Below are positions 23,311 through 35,100 of a stretch of 64,000 nt of DNA, piece by piece; within the stretch, counting starts at the first letter, position 1, and each line of letters starts with the position of its first letter. Made by a program: the position numbers and the translations under genes. The notes beneath the pieces are model-generated. The model saw nothing but the letters and a program-made list of their open reading frames with translations. It had not been told where the DNA came from and searched no databases. The DNA comes from a virus. Where the stretch lies: positions 30,049-94,048 of IMG/VR virus record IMGVR_UViG_3300042890_004841, one strand, 5' to 3'.

Positions 23311-24792
23311 CTATTTTACATTGCACATTAAATTAATATAATCTTTATGATCAAGAACCATTAAATATTGTAATTGCATAGCAGCATTAGCACGATCTGC
23401 AACAACTTTGTTATAATTCTCTCTATTTTTTTCAAATAAATTTTCTAAACTTTGTAAATTAATTAGGTTTAAACCTAGATAAATTTGGTAAAAATTAACA
23501 GCATAAAACATTAGATAACGGTTAGGAAAATATGACCAATGAAAATGCCCCTGCTGAAATTGGCTAATCGTAGCTTGATTAAAAGGTGTTAATTCAAATG
23601 GTCTATCTTTCCAAAATTCTGTATCATCTCGATTAACAAAATAATGAGCTTGTATATAACTTATAATATTGTCAAACGATTCAGAAAAAGTAGCGTTATA
23701 CAAATTTTCAACAATTTGATTATTAACTAACCATCCTTCTAGCATATCACTTAAGCCGTTTGCTTGTAATATAGTAAAACCAATACTTTGCGCTTCTAAA
23801 GGTTCTGCAAAACTACCTGCTAAACCAATACTTATACAGTTTTTAGACCAAAATTTTTCTAACCTTCCCGCTGTGAATGGAATATCCTTGCCAACTTTTT
23901 CTACTTTTTTCTTTAATGACTTAGATAATTCGTTTAACGCTTCGTCAGCAGTAATATAGTTAGTATTAAAAACGTAACCATTTCCATAACGTTCTTGTGT
24001 GGGTATTTTCCATGCCCATCCTGCACTTAATGCGGTGGCGGTGGTATATGGCTCGTAATTTTGATTTTTCTTAAACTCCGTAGGAAAAGCAATAGCTCGA
24101 TTCATAGGCAAATATCGCTCATAACTTATCCATTTATTGTCTAATTCTTTACTGATTATACGATTCATACCGCTACAATCAACGAAAAAATCTCCACTTA
24201 ATGTACTTTTATCTTCAAATTTTAGTGAACTAACATTGCCAAAATGATCTAAATCAACACTTTCTACATCATTTTCTAAAAAGGTAATTTGTCTTTCCAT
24301 ACATTTTTTAGTTAAAAACTCATTTAACGCAAACGTATCAAAATGGTACTGATTACCTACTAACAAGTTATTGTGTACAATTACCTTATGTTCACGGAAA
24401 ATGTGAAATCCTGGCGAGACAGGAAACGGTGAATCCCTGTTGTTTAATGCTAAAAAGTTGTAGATATCCATACGGTTAAGACCTGAAAATTCCGCACCTC
24501 CGCCTACATTGTGACAATATTCGTGACCTTTTCTTAACCAATCTTTAAATAAAATACCAATTTTTACGGTAGCTTTGGTTTCTTTTATCAGTTCATTTAC
24601 GCTGATATTCACCAAATTCATAAAACCATTCCAATGTTCAGTACTACCCTCCCCTACACCGATAATACCAATTTTTGATGATTTCACAATTGTAATATTA
24701 ATATGAGCAAATTTTTCACGCATAATTAGTGCAGTTACCAAACCTGCTGTACCTGCACCAACTATAACCATCTTGTTGATGTTAGCGATCAT
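23311..24792 (-). CDS. flavin-dependent (tryptophan-type) halogenase, 493 aa
   Basis: FADH2-dependent halogenase family. The Rossmann start VIVGAGTAGLVTALIM, the GVGEGSTEHW region, the halogenase signature W-x-W-x-I-P (GWAWKIPTQERYGNGYVF) and the FAD-binding FAEPLEAQSIGFT are all present. Phage relatives include VirX1 of a cyanophage, reported as an iodinase. Substrate unknown. ATGA-coupled to the oxygenase-like gene upstream. Confidence 0.85.
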   Translation of the reverse strand: MIANINKMVIVGAGTAGLVTALIMREKFAHINITIVKSSKIGIIGVGEGSTEHWNGFMNLVNISVNELIKETKATVKIGILFKDWLRKGHEYCHNVGGGAEFSGLNRMDIYNFLALNNRDSPFPVSPGFHIFREHKVIVHNNLLVGNQYHFDTFALNEFLTKKCMERQITFLENDVESVDLDHFGNVSSLKFEDKSTLSGDFFVDCSGMNRIISKELDNKWISYERYLPMNRAIAFPTEFKKNQNYEPYTTATALSAGWAWKIPTQERYGNGYVFNTNYITADEALNELSKSLKKKVEKVGKDIPFTAGRLEKFWSKNCISIGLAGSFAEPLEAQSIGFTILQANGLSDMLEGWLVNNQIVENLYNATFSESFDNIISYIQAHYFVNRDDTEFWKDRPFELTPFNQATISQFQQGHFHWSYFPNRYLMFYAVNFYQIYLGLNLINLQSLENLFEKNRENYNKVVADRANAAMQLQYLMVLDHKDYINLMCNVK

Positions 24793-25469
24793 AGATCAAC
24801 CTTCTTAACCCGTTCAATAGGACTAGCACTATTAGTTTCAAACTTTTTAACAAAAAATACTTGTGTCAATCTTGGATCACCGCTTGTATACAAACTTTGT
24901 GCTGCATGATAACTCTCACCATCAATTAATATTAACCTATTGTATACATTGTGAACACGTGTTACTTCAGTAAACATACCATTAGACTTTTCAAAAATAG
25001 TGTCATAATTTTTGTCTTTGCCATTTTTATATAAATTTTCTTTTGCTTTTCTACCTGTTTTAAAGATATAGTCTTGATTAAAGTTTTTATTAGTATGATA
25101 AACACTAGTACCTGTGTTTAACTCATTATCAGGGTTGAGGTAGATAATACCTGCGTAAATCATATCATCTTTATGAATCCAACCCTTGTTTTTATTTGAA
25201 TTAGGATCATCAGAGTAAGGTTCAATCTTTTGAAAGTAACTTAATACATCTAGTGATACAGTATGAAAGTTAGTATCATAAAAAATGTTTATAAGTTTAA
25301 GACAGAATTTCTGAAAAAATTCACCATCAAGTTCGTTTAGTAAGGCACTCCGTACCCCAGGCCACTCTCCCCTATCATTTGGTCCGTACTCACAAGCTAA
25401 TGCCATTTCACGAACTTTATCGGGATTGTTGTAAAAATTGTCCATGACTAATGTTGGAAAATATACCAT
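24789..25469 (-). CDS. 2OG-Fe(II) oxygenase-like (DUF6445) protein, 226 aa
   Basis: ATG at 25469 with RBS AAAGGA; the longer frame to 25526 lacks one. N-terminal NNPDKVREMALACEYGP and GEWPGVRS are DUF6445 features. Iron-site pattern: WIHKDDMIYAGIIYLNP, later His in GESYHAAQS and Arg in DPRLTQVFFV. Halogenase and DUF6445 genes occur side by side in aquatic T4-like phages, suggesting a joint modification pathway. Confidence 0.75.
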   Translation of the reverse strand: MVYFPTLVMDNFYNNPDKVREMALACEYGPNDRGEWPGVRSALLNELDGEFFQKFCLKLINIFYDTNFHTVSLDVLSYFQKIEPYSDDPNSNKNKGWIHKDDMIYAGIIYLNPDNELNTGTSVYHTNKNFNQDYIFKTGRKAKENLYKNGKDKNYDTIFEKSNGMFTEVTRVHNVYNRLILIDGESYHAAQSLYTSGDPRLTQVFFVKKFETNSASPIERVKKVDL

Positions 25470-25541
25470 AATTATCCTTTTCGTATCAAAATAATATACT
25501 AATTTATACCCATTTGTGACGGACAATATATTTTTTCAACT

Positions 25542-25549
25542 GATAAATA
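25542..25549 (+). promoter_or_regulatory. late-promoter-like GATAAATA
   Basis: Matches the T4 late -10 core at 7 of 8 bases, 16 bp before the start at 25566. The same element precedes 26129, 42539 and 46922. Confidence 0.5.
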
Positions 25550-25565
25550 CCTTAAAGGATCACTT

Positions 25566-26060
25566 ATGGCTGCAATCTATGTTCCTGTTAAAGGGTTAAC
25601 AGGATTGATTAATATTCTTACGCTAGATACGTCAAATACGATTGCACAATGCTATACAGCAGCATCTACCGCTGAAGGTTTAACAGCATCATACTATCAA
25701 CTTTTGGCACTTGAACGTGATCCTGACTACAACTCAGTTGATACACCTACTACAACTATTGGGCAACTTAACTTTGTTGGTGCTACAGGAAATAATCCTT
25801 TTACTAATATCACGCCAAATACTGATATGTTTTACTTTAAACCGTTACAGGAAAACCAAACTAGACAGTATTTACAAGTTCAAAGATTAGATATTGCTGA
25901 GCTAAAACGTAAAGGTGGTCCAAGTGGCAATACAACTATTCCTGCCTATAGAGCCAATAACACCTATGATATTTTATTATTACCTACACAATATGTGGGA
26001 AATACGGTAGTTAATAATCCACATCCTAGTGGTTTAATAGAAGGTAGACCATGGACGTAA
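25566..26060 (+). CDS. virion-associated protein upstream of the fibre, 164 aa
   Basis: RBS AAAGGA. Beta-rich, no signal or membrane segment, with VKGLTGLINIL and YDILLLPTQYVGN. Context (late-promoter-like element, directly before the fibre gene) suggests a neck, tail or fibre-attachment protein. Family not recognised. Confidence 0.55.
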   Translation: MAAIYVPVKGLTGLINILTLDTSNTIAQCYTAASTAEGLTASYYQLLALERDPDYNSVDTPTTTIGQLNFVGATGNNPFTNITPNTDMFYFKPLQENQTRQYLQVQRLDIAELKRKGGPSGNTTIPAYRANNTYDILLLPTQYVGNTVVNNPHPSGLIEGRPWT

Positions 26061-26081
26061 CTTTTTAGTACGTCTATGGAT
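26050..26081 (+). terminator. imperfect hairpin after the 25566 gene
   Basis: CCATGGACGTA and TACGTCTATGG form an 11-bp stem with one G-U pair, spanning the stop codon. The following T-run is weak. Confidence 0.35.
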
Positions 26082-26096
26082 ACTTTCTAAATTTAC

Positions 26097-26104
26097 ATAA
26101 ATAA
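26097..26104 (+). promoter_or_regulatory. late-promoter-like CATAAATA
   Basis: 25 bp before the fibre start at 26129; RBS AAAGGGAAG follows. Confidence 0.5.
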
Positions 26105-26128
26105 AATATAAAGGGAAGAACTTAAATC

Positions 26129-29100
26129 ATGGCAATTGTACCTTCTGCAAGAACGATTATTAGTCCATTATCTGATCCTGCGCTTATGCGTAATGAAGTC
26201 ATAGTATCAAGCGCAAACGGTCAGATTGCTATATTTCAAACGACAAAAGATATTTACGTTACATCTTATACTCAAGAGTATAATAATCAAAACATTATTA
26301 ACCAAAACATAACGTATGATATTGTAAATCAGCCTGGGAATACTACGTACGGGGTACAATATAATAACGGTGGATCGTTTGCGTCAGAAAGTGGATTTAC
26401 CTTCAACCCAAATACTTTTACACTGAATGTACCTAATGTTGCTGTAACAGGTAATACAAACTTAGGTGATGTACTTAATATTACAATTTCAGGTGGTTCA
26501 GCTAATCAAGTTCTTACAACAGATGGTACAGGCAACGTTTATTGGCAAAGCCCAATCATCTATGGTAATGCTGAAGTAGCAAACTACTTACCAACCTATA
26601 CAGGCAACTTAAAAGGTGGTAACGCAAATATTAGCGGTGAAATATTAGCCAATGCGTTAAATGTATCTTTTAATGTCAATGCATACACTGTTTCAGCTAA
26701 TTTCATAGCGGGTGATGGTTCTAACTTAAGTAACTTACCATTGGTAAATAATGCTGCCAATGCTAATTATTCAAGTTATGCAAACGTAGCAAATACAGCA
26801 GGTACTGTAACAACCAATGCTCAACCTAATATAACAAGTGTTGGTACATTAACAAGTTTAAGCGTAACAGGAAATATAACAGGTGGCAATGCAAACTTAG
26901 GTAATGCAATTAATGCAAACTATTTTATTGGTGCAGGAAATAATTTATCTAATATTCAAGGTCCTAATGTAGCAGGGACTGTTGGTAATGCAAACTTATC
27001 TCAATACCTCAATGTAAGTGATGTAAGTAATAATTACAGTTATCACGTGGTATTGAGTGCAGGATCAGGTGATAAAAGTCTGCACATTGATGCAGATGAT
27101 AACCTACAATATAACCCAAATAGTGGTTTACTAACTGCCGTTAGAATGGATGCTAGCATTTTTGTTGGTAATCTATACTACTCAAACGGTTATCCTGTTG
27201 CTAATGTTGTAGGTATTGGAAACATTGCAACAATTAATTTGGATGGTAATTCAAGCAATGTATTACTTGGTAATGGTACATTTGGCGATGTGCCAGGTAT
27301 CAAGGCAGTTATAGCAAACGGTGATTCAAACGTAAAAATAGCAACAGCCAATGGCAATGTTACAGTTAGTGTAGCAGGTAGTCCAAATGTTGGTGTATTT
27401 GGAACAGATTCTTTAACTATATCTTCTAATATTTTTGCAGGTAATACAGTAAACGCAGCAAATATTGTAGGAAATGTTGGTAACTTTGCCAATGCTTTTG
27501 TACAAAGCACATTAACTGCAGTAAACATTACAGCAAATACAGGCATATTTACAGGTAATGGTGGTGGTTTAAGCAATCTTGCAGGTGCGAATGTTACCGG
27601 CACTGTAGCAAATGCTAATTACGCAGTGTATGCAAATCATGCTGCTTACGCTAATGTGGCTAATAGTGCGTTAAGTGTTAATGTAGCAAACGTTGCAAAC
27701 ATTGGTAATGTAGCAACGCTAAATTTAAATGGTAATGGCTCAACATTTTTGGGTGGTAATGGCTCATGGTTAGTACCAATGGGATTGGTACAGTCAACCA
27801 ATGTAGTTACAACGTCTAACGTATCTAATGGATATGGTTCTGCTTATTATAATATTTCATTTAATAACAATACGAGTGCAGTATTAAATGTAGAATTTCA
27901 GCTACCATTAAATTTTGATAGTAGCAACAGCAATGTATTATATGGTAATGGAGCGTTTGCTCCAAGTTACGGTAATAGTAACGTTTCAACATATTTAAAT
28001 AGTTTAGGTAGTAATAATATTACTACCTCAGGCAATGTCACTGCAACAAATCTCACAGCAACTACTCAAGTTAAAACCCCATTAATTATATCAGGTAATA
28101 ATGGCACTGACGGTAACAGTTTAACCATTGAAGCAAGTGATGCGGCAGCACCAAGTGGTAATGGTGGTAATTTAATTTTACGAGCAGGCACAGCAGGCTT
28201 TAGCGGTGTAGGTGGAGCTGTGTTTGTTGGACCAACAAATACTAGCGCAGTGTACCTTGGGGGTGGGCCTGGGTATGGGACAGCAGTGCCTGTGACGATA
28301 CCTGGGAATTTGACGGTAAATGGTAATATAGGTACAACTAATCTCAACGTAAACGGCGTTAACGCAACTACATTAACAGGTACATTAACAACTAATGCTC
28401 AACCTAATATTACTTCAGTTGGAAACTTAACATCACTTATTGTAACAGGTAATACTACGGTTGGTAATTTAATTGGTCCTGTAGCCAATGGTAATACTAA
28501 TTTAAATATTCCTGCTGCAGGTGGTAACCTAAACATTAGCGCAGAAGGTAATGCTAATATATTAGTCGTAACAGGCACAGGTGTAAATGTAGCAGGTACT
28601 TTAAATGCAACAGGTAACGCAAACGTAGGCAACTTAGGTACAGGTGGGTTAATTACTGCTACAGGTAATATAACAGGTGGTAATTTAATTACTGCGGGTA
28701 CTATAAATGCATCAGGAGGTAACTTAGCTTCTAACTCATCAGTACAAACATATTATGATGGCGGCGCAGAAAATGGTGTTATAAGTTTTAATAAAGGTGG
28801 TTTTATTACAACAACCACTTATGGTCTTACATTAAACACAGGTGGTACAAATCAAAATATTGTTCTTAGCCCAAGTGGTTATGTAAACATTTTATCAAAT
28901 GTGTTAGCAGGTAATATTCAGTCGAATGGGCAAATTGTAGCTAATAGTAACATTTCAGGTTTAAATTTATCCACAGCAGGTAATGTCAATGCAAATGGAA
29001 ATATCAGCGCAGCTAATATTTCAGCTTCAGGAGCATTAAGTGTAACAGGTAATGCTGTAATTAGTGGTAACTTAACAGTCAATGGTAATATTACTTACAT

Positions 29101-32100
29101 TAACGTTACAGAATTTTCAGTAAACGATCCTATTATTCAATTACAAACAGGAGCAAATGGTGCACCTCCAACATCTAATAGTGGTAAAGATGTTGGCGTA
29201 GCTATGAATTATTATGATACATCAGCAAAAATTGCTTGGATGGGATGGGATACACACAATGCTGAAATATCATTTGCTTCTACCGCTACGATAGCAAATG
29301 ATATTGTTACTTTAACAAGTCTTGCTAATCTTCGTGGTGGCAATGCCATTTTTGGTAATAATGTATCTGCAAACTATTTTACAGGTACACTAACAACAGC
29401 TTCACAACCTAATATAACAACGCTTGGTACGTTATCATCTTTAGCAGTATCAGGTAACATTACAGGTGGCAATGTTTATGCAAATAGTGGCACAATTGGC
29501 GCATCATTATTAACAGGTACCTTAACCACTAACGCCCAACCTAACATTACAAGTGTTGGTACATTAACATCTTTAGCAGTATCAGGTAATCTAAGCGCAG
29601 GGAATGTTAATGCAGGAAACTTACTAAATGCTAATTTTGTAACAGGAACATTAACAACTGCTGCACAACCTAACATAACAAGTGTTGGTACATTATCTTC
29701 ATTGGCAGTGTCAGCTAATGTTACAGCAGGTAATGTATATGCTAATAGTGGAATAATTGGTGCATCTTTACTTACAGGTACTTTAACAACAGGTGCACAA
29801 CCTAATATTACTTCAGTTGGAACATTGTCATCTTTAGCTGTCACAGCAAATATATCATCAGGTAACGTTTATGCTAATAGTGGCACTATTGGTGCATCAT
29901 TATTAACAGGTACGTTAACTACCAATGCACAACCTAATGTAACTAGTGTTGGTACACTAACATCATTAAATGTAAGTGGCAACGCAAACGTTGGAAATCT
30001 TGGTACAGCAGGTTTGATTGTAGCTACAGGTAATGTAACAGGTGGTAACTTAGTGACAGGTGGTGTGCTAAGTGTAACGGGCAATGCCAACGTAGGTAAT
30101 CTTGGCGCAGCAAACGGTGTATTCACTACTAATGTTTCTATTGGTAGTTATATTATAACACCTGGCGGGGTTGACTTGATGATGTTACCTGCAACTCAGG
30201 TAACACGAAACTATGGTAACTTAGACCCATATACAGGTGGTTATTATCTTGGTGGTGGTACAAGATGGACAGGAATCAGAGCAAATAGTGCAGATTTTGC
30301 AACCACATTAAACGTAACAGGTAACGCCAATGTAGGCAATCTTGGTACAGGTGGATTAATTACTGCTACAGGTAATATAACGGGTGGTAACTTAGTAACA
30401 GGTGGTGCATTAAGTGTAACAGGTAATGCGAATGTAGGTAATCTTGGTACTAATACAGCAATAATTACTACAGGTAATATTACCACAATCAATAGTGGTT
30501 TATTACAAAATGGTAATAGTAACCATACCATAGCAGCGAACGGTAACCATACATTTTTTGTGTCAGGTAATGCAACATCTCAGTTGACATTAACATCTAC
30601 AGGAGCAAATATAAGTGGCACAGCTAATGTCACAGGTAATGCAAACGTAGGTAATCTTGGTACTACTACAGCAATTATAACAACAGGTAATATTACAACA
30701 ATCAATAGTGGTTTGTTACAAAATGGTACAACTAACCTAGCTATACCAACAAGCAGTGGAAACTTAAACGTTAGCGTAGCAGGTACAGCTAATGTACTAG
30801 TCGTAACAGCATCAGGTATAAACACATCAGGCACAATTAATTCAGTTGGTAACGCTAATGTAGGTAATCTTGGTACAGCAGGTTTGATTGTAGCTACAGG
30901 TAATGTGACAGGTGGTAACTTAACTACAGGTGGTGCATTATACGTCACAGGTAACGCAAACACAGGTAACATTGGCACCAATACAGCTATTATTACAACA
31001 GGCAATATTACCACAATTAATAGCGGATTGTTACAAAATGGCAATAGTAACCATACCATCGCAGCCAATGGAAATCACACATTCTTTGTTACAGGCAATG
31101 CAACATCACAGCTTACTTTAAGTTCTACAGGGGCAAACATTGCGGGTACTGCCAATGTATTAGGTAATGCTAATGTAGGAAACCTAGGTACAGCAGGATT
31201 AATTGTAGCTACAGGTAATATAACAGGTGGTAATTTAGTAACAGGTGGTGCACTAAGTGTTACAGGTAATGCTAATACAGGTAATCTTGGTACTAATACA
31301 GCAATAATTACTACAGGTAATATTACCACAATCAATAGTGGTTTACTACAAAATGGTACAAGTAATCACACGATTGCAAGTGGTGGCAATCATACATTCT
31401 TTGTAGCAGCTAATGCAAACTCACAATTGACTATTACATCTACGGGTGTCAATGTGGCAGGTACTGCTAATATTGTTGGTAATGCAAACGTAGGCAACTT
31501 AGGCACTGCAGGGTTAATTGTAGCAACAGGTAATATAACAGGTGGTAATTTAGTCACAGGTGGTGCATTATCAGTAACAGGCAATGCCAACACAGGTAAT
31601 CTTGGTACTAATACAGCAATAATTACTACAGGTAATATTACAACAATCAATAGTGGTTTAATACAAAATGGTACAAGTAATCATACCATTGCAAGTGGTG
31701 GTAATCATACATTCTTTGTAGCAGCTAACGCAAATTCACAATTAACTATAACATCATCAGGTGTTAATGTGGCAGGTACTGCTAATATTGTGGGTAACGC
31801 AAACATTGGTAACATTGGTACGACTACAGCTATTATAACAACAGGTAATATTACCACAATCAATAGTGGTTTATTACAAAATGGTAATAGTAACATCGCA
31901 ATTACTAATAATGGCAATGTAACAATTAATGCAGTTGGCGGACAGAGATTAGTATTGACATCAACAGGTGCAAACATTGCAGGTACTGCTAATGTCACAG
32001 GTAATGCGAATGTGGGTAATCTTGGAACAAGTGGTGTAGTACTAGCAGGTACGAGTATTACAACACCACAATTTATTTCTAATGTTGCCAATGGTACATC

Positions 32101-35100
32101 ACCTATTGTTGTAACAAGTGTCACCAAAGTAAGTAATTTAAACGTTGATTTTGTTGACAATTATACAACATCAATTACACCTGATACTAGCGCATATGCT
32201 AACGGTGTCGCAACTAAAGAAACCATTGTTGTACGTGATAGTAATGGTAACATTAATGGTAACAATGTAAGTGGTACAATTCGTCCAACGGGTGGTAGCG
32301 GTTCATCATCAGGAATTATATTCCCGCCTGACCCTGGCGGGGGTGGGGGTGACTTAGCCTCAATTAAGTACTATGCAAACGTAGGTGAGTCTACTATATT
32401 AGAACTTAATGTAGTAAATGATGCAGATGATATTATCTTACTCAATGCTTCAGGTGGTACTAGAATAACCAATGATGTTACTATTACAGGAAGTATTGCC
32501 AACGTTGTTAATATTACAGCAACGGGTTATTTTAACTTAACGGGTAATCTCTCAGCAAACAATGTCACAGGTACATTACGTCCAACAGCAGGTAGTGGCA
32601 ATGCGGGTATTATTTTCCCTGATAACCCTGTAGGTAATACAGGTGATGGAGCATCAATTAAGTACTATGGCACAGGATCAGGCGATGATACTGTTCTAGA
32701 AATTACGGTAACTGATAACCCAACTGATACAATTCGCTTAAATGCATCAGGCAGTACTAATGTTACAAGTAATTTAAATGTTGCAGGTATTACCAACTTA
32801 GGTAATATTAGTAATGTTAAAATACTTGGTGGCACAAATGGTCAGTATGCACAAACTGATGGTACAGGTAATTTAGTTTGGGCACAAGGTACTGCTATAT
32901 TAACAGGTAATGGTACATCAAACGGTGCCAATACACAAATACAGATTGGTGATGGTACAGGAAACTTTGTTGGAGCAGCAGGATTTACTTTTGACAAAGC
33001 TTCTAATTTGTTTACCACACCTGCTAATGCTAATGTAGTTGGTAACTTAAATGCTAACAATAACATTGTTGCAAATGGATATCTTGTATCTAAATCATAT
33101 AGTGGATCTACTGAAGGTGGTCAATTAGTACTAGCTTGGAAAAATACAACTAATGTTGTAAATCAAACTAATTCTACATGGAACTTAGATAGTGATAGTA
33201 GTAATGCATTTAGAATATTCTATCAAGATGCAGGTGGTAGCACAGGAGTAGTATTCACTGCTAATAGTAGCACAGGAAATCTTACAGTAGGAAATGTATC
33301 AGGAACAATCTTTAATGTATCTTCAAGTATTACTACACCACAATTTATATCAAATGTTGGCACAGGTGTTGCACCATTAGTAGTATCAAGTACAACCAAA
33401 GTAACTAACTTAAATGCAGATTACTTAGATGGTTATGACACAGCAACAGCAGCCACCGCAAGCACTGTAGTAGTACGTGATAGTAACGGTAATGTTAATG
33501 CTAATGTATTCAGTGGTAATAATGTCACTGTAACAAGCCAACTTACTTCAACAGTTGCTACAGGAACTGCACCATTAGTAGTGTCAAGTACAACTAAAGT
33601 AGCTAACCTTAATGCAGAATTATTAGATGGATATGACACAGCAACTGCTGCAACGGCGAGTACAGTTGTTGTACGTGATAGTAACGGTAACATTACAGGA
33701 AATAATATATCAGGTAGTGGAACAATTAGTGCATCCTTACTAACGGGCACGTTAACAACTGCAAGTCAACCAAACATTACTACAGTTGGTTCATTGACTA
33801 ACCTAAACGTAAGTGGAAATGCGGTAATTGGTGGTAATTTAACTGTTGAAGGTAATATTGTTTACGTTAATGTTACTGATTTATCGGTAGAAGACCCAAT
33901 TATTCAGTTACAAAAAGGTCCAAATGGTGCTGCACCTTCGTCTAATAGTGGTAAGGATGTTGGTACTGCATTAAATTATTATGACACATCAGCTAAAGTA
34001 GCATGGATGGGTTGGGATGTAAGCAATACTGAAATATCATTTGGTTCAAATGTAACTATAGCAAGTGAAGTAGTAACCATTAATACACTTGCTAATATTC
34101 GTTCAGGTAATGCACAACTTGGTAATTTAGCTGTTGCAAATTTTGTAACAGGAACATTGACAACTAATGCACAACCTAATATTACATCGGTTGGTACGTT
34201 AACATCACTTTCAGTAACAGGAAACGTTAGCGCAGGTAATGTAAGTGGCACATTATTAACAGGTACGTTGACAACTAATGCACAACCTAATATTACATCG
34301 GTTGGTACGTTAACATCACTTTCAGTGACAGGTAATGTCAGTGCAGGTAATGTTAGTGGAACTTTACTTACAGGTACTTTAGCCACAGCAGCACAACCAA
34401 ATGTTACATCGGTAGGTACATTAACTTTATTAAGTGTAACAGGTAATGTCAGTGCAGGTAATGTTAGTGGAACTTTACTTACAGGTACTTTAGCCACAGC
34501 AGCACAACCAAATGTTACATCGGTTGGTACATTAACTTCATTAAGTGTAACAGGTAATGGAACATTTGGAAATGTTTACGCAAATAGTGGAACAATAGGT
34601 GCGTCATTATTAACAGGCACATTAACAACAAATGCTCAACCAAATATAACTAGTGTTGGTACGTTAACTTCATTAAGTGTAACAGGTAATGGAACATTTG
34701 GAAATGTTTACGCTAATAGTGGAACGATTGGCGCATCATTAGTTGCGGGTACGTTAACCACAGCAGCACAACCTAACATTACAAGTGTTGGCACATTAAC
34801 ATCCTTAACAGTTACAGGTAATATCAGTGCAGGTAATATTAATTCTAACGTAAATGGTTTTGCAATTGGTTATCGTGATGTGCCACAAGTTGCAGCAAGT
34901 AATGTAACCATAGCAGCAAGTGATGCAGGTAAGCACTACTATTCAACTACTGCAGGAAACTTAACATTAACTATTCCAAATAATGCAACAACATCATTTG
35001 CTACGGGTACTGCAATTAGTATTGTTGTACAAGCAGCAGGAAATGTATTAGTTAATGCAGCAAGTGGTGTAACGCTATATATGGCAGGAAATAGCACTGC

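Noticed and set aside
27190-34497. Long minus-strand ORFs across the giant fibre gene (93-172 codons), and similar ones over 47056-49800.
   Set aside because: They are rich in Pro, Val and Leu as mere complements of Gly/Asn/Thr repeat codons, have no ribosome-binding sites and follow the repeat period of the sense gene.
34141-34560. Regular repeats that at first look like a CRISPR array.
   Set aside because: Repeat and intervening sequences are all in one open reading frame and vary as protein repeats; no palindromic repeat or unique spacers.
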